DNA of 21,701 nucleotides from a virus (IMGVR_UViG_3300036944_000447:1-21701), one strand, 5' to 3'. Shown: positions 1 through 7,023, numbered from the stretch's first letter. Notes: generated by a model from the letters alone, not told the origin. Program-made: numbers and translations.

Positions 1-1251
1 GCCATTGTCCTGACTGGAGACAATTATTGATAGGTGATCTAGAAATACATACTTACATCCCAGTCCCTTAGCCATATACTTCACACGATTGACAATGTTC
101 TCAATGGCTGTACTGCCGAAGTGATCAAAGAAGTACAGCCTACCAGTGCCTAGTGTTTTATCAAAGGCATCCTTGCGTACAGCTTCTGACACTTCAGATG
201 TTGGTAGATGTAGTGGTGTGTCAGCAGCTAAGCTCATCATTGACAAGCCAGTCTTTCTCACACTCTCTTCAAGAAACATCAAGCCAATGTTGTCACTGCT
301 ATTCTGTAACAAGTGCCAAACAATTTCTCTAAGAGTTTGACTCTTACCTAAGCCACTGCCTGCTGTGAATGTAACAAGCTCACCTGCTCTGATGCCATAG
401 GTGATGTCGTTAAGTCCCTTCCAAGGATAGAAACAATCTGCTGCTTCCATTGGTGTAGACACTAGCTCCCACAGCCCAGTGCCACTAACAATTCCATCAG
501 GAACGAATGGCTCTGCTGCCCACCAACGGGCTACGAATGCCGCTTCTTTGTTATCTGCTAGCCACTCGCATGCATCCTTGTATGCAGGGTCTGGTTTAAA
601 TATTTTGCACTTGCTACCAAACAATTCAGCAACTTCCTTTGCTGCCTTCTGTCCTGCCTCATCACCATCAAAGCACAGCACAATGTTTTCAAAGCTATTG
701 ATGTATTCGTAGTTTGCTTTAGCATCCTTCAATGCACTACCTGCACCTGTGCGAATAGACACCACAGGGTATTTGCTACCTGTCAATTGGTATGCAGCCA
801 GTGCATCAAACTCACCTTCAGTGATTGTTAAGTACTTGCCATTGGACGGGTATAGGTTCTGTCCAAACAATGTACCCTTGCTCCATCCACCCACTGTTGT
901 GAATTTCTTATCCTTCACTTCCCTACGCTTAGCCGCCACCAGTTGTGAGTTGCTGTCGTAGTAGGGGAAGAAGTAGTAGCCATTGCTTCTAACCACACCA
1001 TAGCGTTCCATTGTGGTTTTGTTAATGCGTCTGTCGGACACACTAACACTATGCCCTTCGTTATATTCTTTTAGAAAAACACTTGTGTCTTTAGTTTCAC
1101 TATCTACATCAATCACTTCAAGTCTTTCATTGTTGGTGGAAGGGATGTATGTATTACATACAAAACATTTGGTGGACATGTCTTCATTGATGGACAAGCC
1201 ATCACTACTACCGCATGTCTCACAAGGTAGATGGGTTTTTAGAAATGTCAT
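1..1251 (-). CDS. T7 gp4-like primase-helicase (3' end outside window)
   Basis: Bifunctional replication enzyme expected to make RNA primers and unwind DNA at the phage fork. The 417 visible residues contain a zinc-binding domain (C10, C13, C29, C32), a TOPRIM primase core with EGEFDALA at 145-152 and FDGDEAG at 194-200, and a RecA-type helicase with Walker A GSGLGKS at 298-304 and a Walker B strand ending in D405. This domain order is that of T7 gp4 and Twinkle. The C-terminal helicase motifs lie beyond the left edge. The start ATG overlaps the preceding small gene by 32 nt, so translation is probably coupled to the leftward operon. The SD is AAGGG, placed close to the ATG. Fold and role are secure; primer recognition sequence is unknown. 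Confidence 0.95.
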   Translation of the reverse strand, partial: MTFLKTHLPCETCGSSDGLSINEDMSTKCFVCNTYIPSTNNERLEVIDVDSETKDTSVFLKEYNEGHSVSVSDRRINKTTMERYGVVRSNGYYFFPYYDSNSQLVAAKRREVKDKKFTTVGGWSKGTLFGQNLYPSNGKYLTITEGEFDALAAYQLTGSKYPVVSIRTGAGSALKDAKANYEYINSFENIVLCFDGDEAGQKAAKEVAELFGSKCKIFKPDPAYKDACEWLADNKEAAFVARWWAAEPFVPDGIVSGTGLWELVSTPMEAADCFYPWKGLNDITYGIRAGELVTFTAGSGLGKSQTLREIVWHLLQNSSDNIGLMFLEESVRKTGLSMMSLAADTPLHLPTSEVSEAVRKDAFDKTLGTGRLYFFDHFGSTAIENIVNRVKYMAKGLGCKYVFLDHLSIIVSSQDNG

Positions 1252-1474
1252 AGCCCTTGTAAGTTATTTTGTTGGTCTTTAATACTTGCTCGTATGCGTT
1301 AAACAGCTTAGCCATTCTAGCATCGTGAAGGGTGTGCAGTCCAATTAATAAGTTGGCTAGCTCATCCTCTGTTGGTGTCTTCTCTCTATCCATCAACACC
1401 CACAGGATGGAGTCGATGTCCTCTTTAGTTATCCATGCTGCCATGATGAGGTTTTCAAGTTCATGTGCTTTCAT
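1220..1474 (-). CDS. hypothetical protein just upstream of the primase-helicase
   Basis: An 84-residue protein that I do not recognise. It looks mostly helical, with an acidic N-terminal half (ITKEDIDSILWVLMDREK) and a basic C terminus. No cysteine motif, signal peptide or membrane segment is visible. The ATG overlaps the stop of the previous gene as ATGA and has a GAGGG SD nine bases upstream inside that gene. Its 3' end overlaps the helicase start by 32 nt. The tight coupling to the primase-helicase suggests they are made together, but no function can be assigned. Confidence 0.7.
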   Translation of the reverse strand: MKAHELENLIMAAWITKEDIDSILWVLMDREKTPTEDELANLLIGLHTLHDARMAKLFNAYEQVLKTNKITYKGYDISKNPSTL

Positions 1475-1683
1475 TTCTTCATCCCTCGGATTGCTTTAGC
1501 ACACCATAAAGCCGCACCATCTTTTTCCCAATGGCTTTCACACATCTTCGCAGCCTCCTCTAATACTTGGTTTCGCTGTGATGGGGACACAAAAATATCA
1601 AAGTGGTAAGGCTGTCCCTTCGTAGCATTCTCTCGCTCAATGCGAGCAAACTCATCGTCTTCTTCTTTAGTCCATTCAGTCAT
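1471..1683 (-). CDS. small Cys/Trp-motif phage protein (paralogue A)
   Basis: A 70-residue protein whose C-terminal half carries E..AK.C...WE.DG....CA.AIR, a pattern common in tiny phage proteins of unknown role. The same pattern is seen in the products of 2024-2236 and 4280-4531, so the three are probable paralogues. The N terminus is acidic and charged (MTEWTKEEDDEF). The ATG overlaps the previous stop as ATGA, preceded by AAGGAGAAGAACAC, a strong SD. Two cysteines 13 residues apart could bind a metal, but this is only a suggestion. Confidence 0.75.
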   Translation of the reverse strand: MTEWTKEEDDEFARIERENATKGQPYHFDIFVSPSQRNQVLEEAAKMCESHWEKDGAALWCAKAIRGMKK

Positions 1684-2027
1684 GTGTTCTTCTCCTTGAG
1701 TTTGGCTTCTATGGCTCGAGCTAATATTCCTGCAAGGTGTGTAGAGATGGTGCAGTTGTGCTTTGCAAACGTTTGCTGCGCTTCCTCATCCGTCAGAGCC
1801 ACCCATGTGCGCTGTGGTGGGGTGGTGATTCGCTCAAGTAACTCAGCGGCTTCAACCGAAACAGGGTCACTGTTTTCGTACAAGGCTTCAACTACGGTTT
1901 TCACATACGCCACAGGCTCATCCTTCGCTTCTAGTGCGGCTTTAATGGCATGACGGACATATTTGCGTTCATGTGCGTCTGTCTCAATGTATTCAAGGCA
2001 CATTTGCAATGCTTCGTCTTTAGTCAT
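1680..2027 (-). CDS. hypothetical protein with PPQRTWVxLTDEE linker motif
   Basis: A 115-residue protein of unknown function. It starts with a helical segment (YIETDAHERKYVRHAIKAAL), continues through the EAKDEPVAYV element, then ITTPPQRTWVALTDEEAQQ, then a helical tail. The DEPVAY and PPQRTWVxLTDEE elements recur, from memory, in many phage and prophage proteins of Burkholderiales and environmental phages, where they seem to be shuffled between small proteins. The gene starts in an ATGA overlap. Its C terminus KEKNT is encoded by the bases that form the SD of the next gene. The motif gives a weak hint of a betaproteobacterial host. Confidence 0.75.
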   Translation of the reverse strand: MTKDEALQMCLEYIETDAHERKYVRHAIKAALEAKDEPVAYVKTVVEALYENSDPVSVEAAELLERITTPPQRTWVALTDEEAQQTFAKHNCTISTHLAGILARAIEAKLKEKNT

Positions 2028-2236
2028 GCTTGCCCCAATGTTCTGATGGCTTCAGCACAGTCATAGGCAGTGCCATCATCTTCCCAAAGGTCATCACATA
2101 CCTTTGCACACGCCTCACGTTCATGCTGTGTTACTAGCTTGGCAAATTCTTGAAGGTCTTTTATTGTAAAAATAGCAACACTTGGTCCGCTATAACCAAC
2201 TTGTCTAGACATCTCAATGATTTCATCTTGTGTCAT
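2024..2236 (-). CDS. small Cys/Trp-motif phage protein (paralogue B)
   Basis: A 70-residue protein ending in HEREACAKVCDDLWEDDGTA followed by YDCAEAIRTLG, the clearest example of the phage REACAKVC motif in this window. It shares E..AC..C...W..DG....CA.AIR with the product of 1471-1683. The N-terminal part (MTQDEIIEMSRQVGYSG) resembles the short helical head seen on homologues in other phages. The start is chosen at the ATG coupled to the previous stop, with SD GGAGG seven bases upstream. Function unknown. Confidence 0.8.
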   Translation of the reverse strand: MTQDEIIEMSRQVGYSGPSVAIFTIKDLQEFAKLVTQHEREACAKVCDDLWEDDGTAYDCAEAIRTLGQA

Positions 2237-2379
2237 TTCGATGCCTCCATATACAAACCCACATTGCCCAGTGCATAACCAATAAAGGCTATGCCTAGCC
2301 CAGTGTTACCCTTGAGCAGCAGTTCCACTGCCACCACTGCATAGACAACACCAACAATTGCAATTAGCCAAGCACTCAT
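2233..2379 (-). CDS. 48-residue membrane microprotein
   Basis: A small hydrophobic protein with two likely membrane segments: about residues 4-21 (WLIAIVGVVYAVVAVELL) and 28-43, separated by a KGNTG turn. It is a good candidate for an inner-membrane hairpin. An SD of GGAGG lies seven bases before the ATG. The ATG overlaps the previous stop and the TGA overlaps the next ATG, so both ends follow the coupling rule of this operon. That supports a real gene despite its size. No similarity to a known holin or exclusion protein is recognised. Confidence 0.7.
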   Translation of the reverse strand: MSAWLIAIVGVVYAVVAVELLLKGNTGLGIAFIGYALGNVGLYMEASK

Positions 2380-2666
2380 GACTTTTCCTCCACAAAGTTT
2401 ATAGGTTGGAATTCTTTCAACACTCTTGTTAATGCATTGATAAGTTCCCAGTCTTGATCTTCAGCAGCATGCTTAAGCTCATACTGCAGAAGCCATTCAA
2501 GTTGTTCAACAACAACTGCCTCTTGTTCCATTTGATTTAATGTCATAACTCTTTTCTCCTTTATCAATCTAGCATACTGATCTGTCTTAGTGCAATAGCT
2601 TTTTATCCAAGCCTTGTCACTGTCCCTCTCATACACCTGCTTACATTTAGAACACTTGTATATCAC
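2376..2666 (-). CDS. zinc-ribbon-like protein, probably with a second internal start
   Basis: Read from a GTG that overlaps the integrase stop, this is a 96-residue protein. The first 39 residues (C5, C8, C25 and WIKSYC) look like a complete small zinc-binding phage protein. Residues 41-96 are a separate acidic helical region. Met41 (ATG at 2544-2546) has an excellent SD, AAGGAG, nine bases upstream. So the locus probably makes both a 96-residue protein and a 56-residue C-terminal product, or is a recent in-frame fusion of two genes. Function unknown. Confidence 0.7.
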   Translation of the reverse strand: MIYKCSKCKQVYERDSDKAWIKSYCTKTDQYARLIKEKRVMTLNQMEQEAVVVEQLEWLLQYELKHAAEDQDWELINALTRVLKEFQPINFVEEKS

Positions 2667-3763
2667 ACCAGTCCTCTCATCTCCTGTGCCACTGTTGCAC
2701 TACGCAAAGTGTTCTTGATGTATGGCGTTAGGCTCTGCGGTGTGGCATGCCCAGATATTGCCATGATGTTTGTAATTGGAATGGCAGCTTCCACCATCTC
2801 AGTTATTGCTGTCCTTCGCAAGTCCTGTAGCACCAAGTTGCTAGGAAGATTTGCCTCAGTCATGATTTGCTTAGCCACTCTAGACAGATTGAACAAGCTG
2901 TAAGGCAACAAGCCACCCTTCCTATCGGGATTGTTAGATGGTGCAATGTATTGCTGCCACCCAAACTCAGCATGTTGTTGCTTCAGCATAGCTAACAGCC
3001 CTGCACTTGTAGGTATAGTCACCCTAGACCTACGCTTGCTTTGTTCCAAGTGCAATACACCCTTCTCTAGGTCTACACACTCCCATCGTAGCTTACGCAT
3101 GTCACCCATACGCTGCCCATATTCATATCCCATCTGCACAATGAGTCCTACATTACGCCACTTGAATGTACTGTAAGCTGTGTTCATGAATGCTCTAACA
3201 TCTTCCCTTGTCCACACCACTCTGCGAGGTTTGTCTGATCTTCTCAGCACCTTGCTGAATGGATTGTGTGTGATGTAGCCATGACGAATAGCGAAATTAA
3301 ATAGCAACCTGTAGACAGCTAAGGTGTGGTTAGCTAGGCTAACACTATGCTCAGCATGTTGTTCATATATCTTCTGACAATGCGGGGTAACTAAGCTACC
3401 AAGCTTGCATTGATACAATGGAATGCCATTGGCTTTGCTGTCTTGCCACCCTTGTAAGTAATAGAGGTAGTCACGCTGTGCCTTAACACTGAGCTTTGTA
3501 TAAGTGATGTTGTTCTTATACGCCTTGATAAGATCAATCACCTTCGTATCCTCTGATATATCTTTAAGATATCTAAGTTCTTTACGCCAGTTGTCTAGCT
3601 GTGCATTCAGCTCTTCAGCTAAAGCAAACACTTTAGATTTGTCAGTGCCTAATACACGCCTAGCCACCACCCCTGCATCCACTGCATCCTGTGGTGGGTT
3701 GTAGCGATACTTGGTTATGCCTTCGGCAGCTTTGGCTAGTGTTACATAGCGAGGTAGTGTCAT
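2663..3763 (-). CDS. int: tyrosine recombinase (phage integrase)
   Basis: A 366-residue site-specific recombinase expected to integrate the phage into, and perhaps excise it from, the host chromosome. The N-terminal half holds an arm/core-binding SAM-like region (about 70-170). The catalytic domain (about 180-360) shows R218 in GQRMGD, K243 in the beta hairpin, R316 in LRRT, H339 in SGH and the nucleophile Y348. The box II position that is usually histidine (HxxR) is Q313. The ATG has SD AAAGGA and overlaps the previous stop. The gene sits inside the leftward operon with no obvious promoter of its own. No attP core or excisionase is recognised nearby. It implies that the phage, or its recent ancestor, is temperate. 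Confidence 0.93.
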   Translation of the reverse strand: MTLPRYVTLAKAAEGITKYRYNPPQDAVDAGVVARRVLGTDKSKVFALAEELNAQLDNWRKELRYLKDISEDTKVIDLIKAYKNNITYTKLSVKAQRDYLYYLQGWQDSKANGIPLYQCKLGSLVTPHCQKIYEQHAEHSVSLANHTLAVYRLLFNFAIRHGYITHNPFSKVLRRSDKPRRVVWTREDVRAFMNTAYSTFKWRNVGLIVQMGYEYGQRMGDMRKLRWECVDLEKGVLHLEQSKRRSRVTIPTSAGLLAMLKQQHAEFGWQQYIAPSNNPDRKGGLLPYSLFNLSRVAKQIMTEANLPSNLVLQDLRRTAITEMVEAAIPITNIMAISGHATPQSLTPYIKNTLRSATVAQEMRGLV

Positions 3764-4092
3764 TTGTTTTCCTTTACTTTAGTAGGCAAAGGGATAGCCA
3801 CAGTTTGTTGCCAACCTTGTGTACAAACATAAGCAGTTGCACACCAATCACCTGCCTTCAATGTCTCATCAAACTCATTCACAATTTTTAGTGGATATTT
3901 CTTATCCCATTCCATTGTCTGTGGTTCGCTGTTAGCCCAACAGCGAGCAACGATAAGACACTTCGATGCAGCATGTCCAACGACATATGCTTGAGGAGTT
4001 ACATGGCTTGGCTTTCTTAACAGCTTCCACTTCTTTTTTGCACACCACTTCTCAATGGCACTAACAGTTTCTTTGTGTAGCTTTGTTGTCAT
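3760..4092 (-). CDS. hypothetical protein upstream of the integrase
   Basis: A 110-residue basic protein of unknown function, with four cysteines (C18, C45, C51 and C83) and alternating strand-like segments (YVVGHAASKCLIVARCW, then CATAYVCTQGW). The mixed alpha/beta pattern, conserved-looking tryptophans and basic N terminus could suit a nucleic-acid-binding or nuclease-like fold, but I see no catalytic signature. The gene overlaps the integrase start as ATGA, so it is translated directly before the integrase. An excisionase role is possible from position only. Confidence 0.65.
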   Translation of the reverse strand: MTTKLHKETVSAIEKWCAKKKWKLLRKPSHVTPQAYVVGHAASKCLIVARCWANSEPQTMEWDKKYPLKIVNEFDETLKAGDWCATAYVCTQGWQQTVAIPLPTKVKENK

Positions 4093-4283
4093 TTAACTTC
4101 AACCTTTCCTACAAGATAAAGAAAGTCCCTAGACTTTGCATTCTTCTTTTCAGCTTCAGCCTTAGCTTCTTTTCTATTGGCATAAGCTCCATAGATTTCA
4201 AACGCATTGTAATAAGACAGCCCGTCTGTAAAATATTTATGTCGGGTAATCTTATGTTTACGAACAATATAAATTGTTGTCAT
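4089..4283 (-). CDS. hypothetical 64-residue protein
   Basis: A short, basic protein (MTTIYIVRKHKITRHKYFTD) with a C-terminal IYGAYANRKEAKAEAEKKN stretch. That stretch resembles the 'strand, then EEA-rich helix' layout of many tiny phage proteins that are read as domain-like caps of unknown function. The ATG follows SD AAGGGGAAACAC, which also encodes the RGNT end of the upstream gene. The stop overlaps the next ATG. No membrane segment or motif identifies a role. Confidence 0.65.
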   Translation of the reverse strand: MTTIYIVRKHKITRHKYFTDGLSYYNAFEIYGAYANRKEAKAEAEKKNAKSRDFLYLVGKVEVK

Positions 4284-4531
4284 GTGTTTCCCCTTGCTCT
4301 AATTTTTCTAGCCAATACAGGATTATCTTTCACCATTTCATAGCCATCATATTTAAGTTCTTCACAGAGCAAAGCACAAGCCTCACGCTCTGCTTCCACT
4401 GCCTCATGTATCTCTGCCTTTAGCGCCTTGTCAGACCACAGAGACAGTGGGCCTAGTGCATGTCCCACCTTCTGTATCGTGCATTGACCTGCAGCTAACT
4501 GTCTTAGTAACATCTCTTCTTCTTTAGTCAT
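4280..4531 (-). CDS. small REACA-motif phage protein (paralogue C)
   Basis: An 83-residue helical protein ending in EREACALLCEELKYDGYEM and then LARKIRARGNT. The EREACA..CEE..YDGYE...NP....KIRARG pattern is found at the end of many phage ORFs and matches the products at 1471-1683 and 2024-2236 in its first half. It is the longest of the three and has a leucine-rich N-terminal extension (EEMLLRQLAAGQ). SD AAAGGAATGAT lies before the ATG. Function unknown. Confidence 0.75.
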   Translation of the reverse strand: MTKEEEMLLRQLAAGQCTIQKVGHALGPLSLWSDKALKAEIHEAVEAEREACALLCEELKYDGYEMVKDNPVLARKIRARGNT

Positions 4532-4749
4532 ATCATTCCTTTCATCTGTGCCTCAGTCTTACAAGACTCTCCCAGTTTGTACCAATAACCACCAGTCCAT
4601 TTGTACACAACTTCCTCATGGCATACAAACTTGGTAGTTGTTTGATAGGTTTCTTGTGCTTGCATGTAGCCTACTTGGTAGGCAGCAACACCAACAAGCA
4701 TGCAAGCCACTAAGCCAATCACATACTCTGGTGTGTAATGTGGTGTCAT
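4528..4749 (-). CDS. single-pass membrane protein with a Cys-Cys extracytoplasmic domain
   Basis: A 73-residue protein with one membrane segment at about residues 9-28 (VIGLVACMLVGVAAYQVGYM). A polar C-terminal domain follows with two cysteines (FVCHEEVVYKWTGGYWYK and SCKTE) about 20 residues apart, as expected for a disulfide formed outside the cytoplasm. Similar anchored mini-domains occur in other phages, but I know of no proven role. Effects on the host envelope, including superinfection exclusion, are possible and untested. SD GAAGGAG precedes the ATG; stop and start overlap its neighbours. Confidence 0.7.
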   Translation of the reverse strand: MTPHYTPEYVIGLVACMLVGVAAYQVGYMQAQETYQTTTKFVCHEEVVYKWTGGYWYKLGESCKTEAQMKGMI

Positions 4750-4952
4750 GTGTTCTCCTTCATCCTTGAAACTTTCACTTGGATGTGACCTTCTCCCATG
4801 TGATACATCAACCTTTGTAGAAACTGATTCGTGATATGCTTTGTATCAATCTCAATGGTGGCTTCTTTGTACAGCAAGATGCCATCAGTAATGCACTTAG
4901 GGTTTTCGTACACAATCTTATGTTCATAAGCACTGAATGTAGGGATGGTCAT
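4746..4952 (-). CDS. hypothetical 68-residue protein
   Basis: A small protein with alternating strand-like segments (FSAYEHKIVY, EATIEIDTKH and HIQVKVSRM) around a helical centre (NQFLQRLMYHMGEG). No family is recognised. Its last codons (MKENT) are encoded by the SD and start region of the next gene, the recurrent coupling layout of this operon. It starts in an ATGA overlap with the gene before it. Confidence 0.65.
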   Translation of the reverse strand: MTIPTFSAYEHKIVYENPKCITDGILLYKEATIEIDTKHITNQFLQRLMYHMGEGHIQVKVSRMKENT

Positions 4953-5164
4953 TGCTTTCTCGCCTCCATCATTAGGTCAGCCATCTTGTATGCCCTTGCA
5001 GGGATCTCTTCTTGCTTTAAGACCCACGCAGGGCCATGCATGGCTTCCATAACCTTAGCTGCGAAGTAGTCACGCAAGGTCATGCCTCTATCTTTTCCAA
5101 ACTTTTCATGGAATTCATTTTCAATTGGATTAACTTGTGGAAATGCTAGTTCATTTTTACTCAT
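4949..5164 (-). CDS. phage protein with GMTLRDYFAAKxM motif
   Basis: A 71-residue protein of a widespread phage/prophage family recognised by GMTLRDYFAAKVMEAM followed by an A..AY..AD.M...R tail. Its role is unknown. I place the start at the second of two adjacent ATGs (5162-5164), because a GGGAGG SD lies just upstream at proper distance. Starting earlier, at 5203, would add a 13-residue stretch that is only the shadow of the upstream gene's end. It overlaps the glycohydrolase stop by 8 nt. Confidence 0.8.
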   Translation of the reverse strand: MSKNELAFPQVNPIENEFHEKFGKDRGMTLRDYFAAKVMEAMHGPAWVLKQEEIPARAYKMADLMMEARKQ

Positions 5165-5993
5165 CATCACCTCCCAGTGCATAAAGTTTTTCAGCCATAT
5201 CAATCAACTCATCCTTCTTCACTAGCTTCTCAAGCCATCTAGTGGGTATACCTTTCAAGCCATACTTACGCCCTGCCAACATACCTGTCACTGCACCGAC
5301 AGTGTCAGCGTCATAGCCTTTGTTCACTGCCATCACTAAAGCTTTCTCAAAGCTTGAGGTTTCTTCTACACATTCCCATGCTGTGATGTAGGCATGCATG
5401 ATAGTGCCACCACTGTTAGGGTCACGATAGTAGCGGAGGTAGTTGAAGCTGTCCTCCTTCTTCCCTGACATAAGCTCAGTGACAAACCCTGATATGTAGT
5501 TGATGGTGTCTATGTTGCCGTGTGTCATCAATGACACAGCCACAGCCTGTGCCACAGCATTAGACAAATTGTTGTGGTTGGCAAGCACAATGGGAGCTAC
5601 TCGCATGATAGAACCATTACCACTGGCATTGAAACTACAGCTCCCTGCGTATGGGTGTGTCACTGCCATTCTATCGATGGCCTCGCTACATGTACGGCCT
5701 ATGTCAAAGACATAATCTCTAGTGCCAAAGTGACCTGTCTTCTTCCACATCTTGAAGTTGAAGGCAATGGTTTCAGGGTTGAAGTATTGGTTACTGATGT
5801 AAGCATCGGCAATAGCCACAGCCATAGCACCATCGTCTGTCCATTCACCCTCGGCAGTGTTATGCACACCACCACCCTCCATCTCTGTCAATGTCTTAGA
5901 CATCTCATGTGGTCTGATGAATTCCAATGGCGCACCCAGTGCATCTCCAATGAACAGACCCATGAACATACCAATTGCTTTATCTTGATGCAT
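5157..5993 (-). CDS. ADP-ribosylglycohydrolase (DraG/ARH family)
   Basis: A 278-residue enzyme predicted to remove ADP-ribose from a protein, nucleic acid or small-molecule acceptor with a two-magnesium site. Family landmarks are present: GDALGAPLEF at 16-25, the metal-binding T52-D53-D54 in GEWTDDGAM, GNGSIMR in the middle, and Y227-D228-A-D230-T231 near the C terminus, which supplies the other metal ligands. The length is normal for the family, so it is likely active. The start is set at 5993 because AAGGA lies five bases upstream; a longer frame to 6047 lacks an SD. In a phage it may reverse ADP-ribosylation by a host defence toxin or process ADP-ribose from NAD turnover; both are inferences. 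Confidence 0.92.
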   Translation of the reverse strand: MHQDKAIGMFMGLFIGDALGAPLEFIRPHEMSKTLTEMEGGGVHNTAEGEWTDDGAMAVAIADAYISNQYFNPETIAFNFKMWKKTGHFGTRDYVFDIGRTCSEAIDRMAVTHPYAGSCSFNASGNGSIMRVAPIVLANHNNLSNAVAQAVAVSLMTHGNIDTINYISGFVTELMSGKKEDSFNYLRYYRDPNSGGTIMHAYITAWECVEETSSFEKALVMAVNKGYDADTVGAVTGMLAGRKYGLKGIPTRWLEKLVKKDELIDMAEKLYALGGDDE

Positions 5994-6084
5994 GTATTTC
6001 CTTGTATAGGTGGGGTACTCGCTGCGTCTTGTGGTACTGCACCTCATGAACTAAATCACTTGGCTGAGCATCTTCCACAAGCAT
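5980..6084 (-). CDS. possible 34-residue ORF before the glycohydrolase
   Basis: A short frame, MLVEDAQPSDLVHEVQYHKT and onward, fills the gap between the DUF932 gene and the glycohydrolase. It overlaps the latter's start by 14 nt, consistent with the coupling seen elsewhere. A G-rich run (five G) lies seven bases upstream but is not a classical SD. It may be a real micro-gene or simply a leader that passes ribosomes on to the glycohydrolase. No homologue is recognised. Confidence 0.3.
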   Translation of the reverse strand: MLVEDAQPSDLVHEVQYHKTQRVPHLYKEIHASR

Positions 6085-6103
6085 CCGCTTTCCCCCGTTA
6101 TCT

Positions 6104-6946
6104 TTAAGCGAAGGCAATGTCTTCGGCAATGTTCCACAACTCTGAGTTGATGCGGATGTTTTCTTTCACACTGTTAACAGGGCGAGCCTTACGGGTCACA
6201 CCATTGGGGTGCTTCTCAGACAAGCTCTTAACAAATGCATTGCCACGAACAACACCTTCCTGAATGCGGTTGAACACAGTGAAGGCATCCATGTAGTTGT
6301 CTTCATAGCGAGAGATGTGCAACACATCAGCAATGGTTTGAGGAGTGGCATACACACCAGTGGTCTGCTCTTCGAGCATGTCCCATCGTGTCTCAACACC
6401 ACGCTTAGCCATCAACACAGACTGGTGTGGGTCAAGAGTGACACCACGCAACTTCTCAAGACGCTCCATCATGGTGGGCAATGTAGCCACAGTGTTGCGG
6501 AGCATCTCTTCAAAGCCATTCAATGCCTTGCTGTGATAGATGCGAGACTGGAAGCCATCACCTGCAATGATGCCATTGGAGCAGATGAAGCGGAAGCAAC
6601 CTGCAAACAACTTCACAGAGCCTGAGCCATCGTGAGAGTTGTACAAAATAATTTCAGGACGAAGGTCACCAGTGCCAAAGTCAATGTCCCATGTCTTAGC
6701 GAAGGCTAACATGTGGGCTGAGTGAGCAGGGTTGAGGCTACGGCTACGCTTCTGTGCTGCTTGCACTGGTGCATATCCATAGTCTTGCATCACTGGGATG
6801 ATTTCGCTGGTGTTCAACGACACATAACGATCTGTAAGTTTCTCAGCCTTGGTTGTGCTGAAAGCGGCAGGGGCAAGCTGTTGAATACGCTCTGCAGAGA
6901 GAGCAGAGTTGTTAGCATTGCGAGAGAAGATGAGGTGTTTAGCCAT
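6104..6946 (-). CDS. DUF932 family protein
   Basis: A 280-residue protein of the DUF932 family, common in phages and plasmids and of unproven function. Recognisable features are the central VSLNTSEIIPVMQDYGYAPV segment, then RPEIILYNSHDGSGSVKLFAG and FRFICSNGIIAGDG, followed by a helical C-terminal half. The start is placed at 6944-6946, after the SD hairpin TTCCTAAGGAA; an upstream in-frame ATG at 6982 has no SD. It is the first gene after the strong promoter at 6994-7023, so it is probably produced at high level. That agrees with its unusually regular, optimised-looking codon use. Confidence 0.85.
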   Translation of the reverse strand: MAKHLIFSRNANNSALSAERIQQLAPAAFSTTKAEKLTDRYVSLNTSEIIPVMQDYGYAPVQAAQKRSRSLNPAHSAHMLAFAKTWDIDFGTGDLRPEIILYNSHDGSGSVKLFAGCFRFICSNGIIAGDGFQSRIYHSKALNGFEEMLRNTVATLPTMMERLEKLRGVTLDPHQSVLMAKRGVETRWDMLEEQTTGVYATPQTIADVLHISRYEDNYMDAFTVFNRIQEGVVRGNAFVKSLSEKHPNGVTRKARPVNSVKENIRINSELWNIAEDIAFA

Positions 6947-6952
6947 GATGTT

Positions 6953-6963
6953 TTCCTTAGGAA
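6953..6963 (-). promoter_or_regulatory. palindromic SD hairpin, copy 1
   Basis: Reads TTCCTAAGGAA in the transcript, so the SD AGGAA is the 3' arm of its own small stem. It lies six bases before the DUF932 start. One of seven related elements in the left block. Confidence 0.6.
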
Positions 6964-6973
6964 GGTTGATGAG

Positions 6974-6986
6974 TGTCAGCAACTGA
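6974..6986 (-). repeat. short hairpin in the DUF932 leader
   Basis: GTCAG-TTG-CTGAC forms a 5-bp stem with a 3-base loop at the very start of the predicted transcript from the 6994-7023 promoter. A 5' terminal stem of this kind often protects mRNA from decay. Related bases occur at 7574-7597. Confidence 0.45.
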
Positions 6987-6993
6987 CGAACAA

Positions 6994-7023
6994 ATTTTAA
7001 AACAAAATTAAGGGCAGTGTCAA
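6994..7023 (-). promoter_or_regulatory. strong sigma70-type promoter for DUF932 and the operon below
   Basis: On the minus strand the -35 is an exact TTGACA (7018-7023) and the -10 is TAAAAT (6994-6999), one base from consensus, with an 18-base spacer. Transcription should start near 6987. It would serve DUF932, the glycohydrolase and the genes further left. The match is among the best in the window. Confidence 0.7.

Noticed and set aside
5574-6107. 177-codon plus-strand frame
   Set aside because: It lies antisense across the glycohydrolase gene, whose motifs are intact; the translation is Cys/His/Ser-rich and has no SD.
6209-6625. 138-codon plus-strand frame
   Set aside because: Antisense to the DUF932 gene, with atypical composition and no ribosome site.
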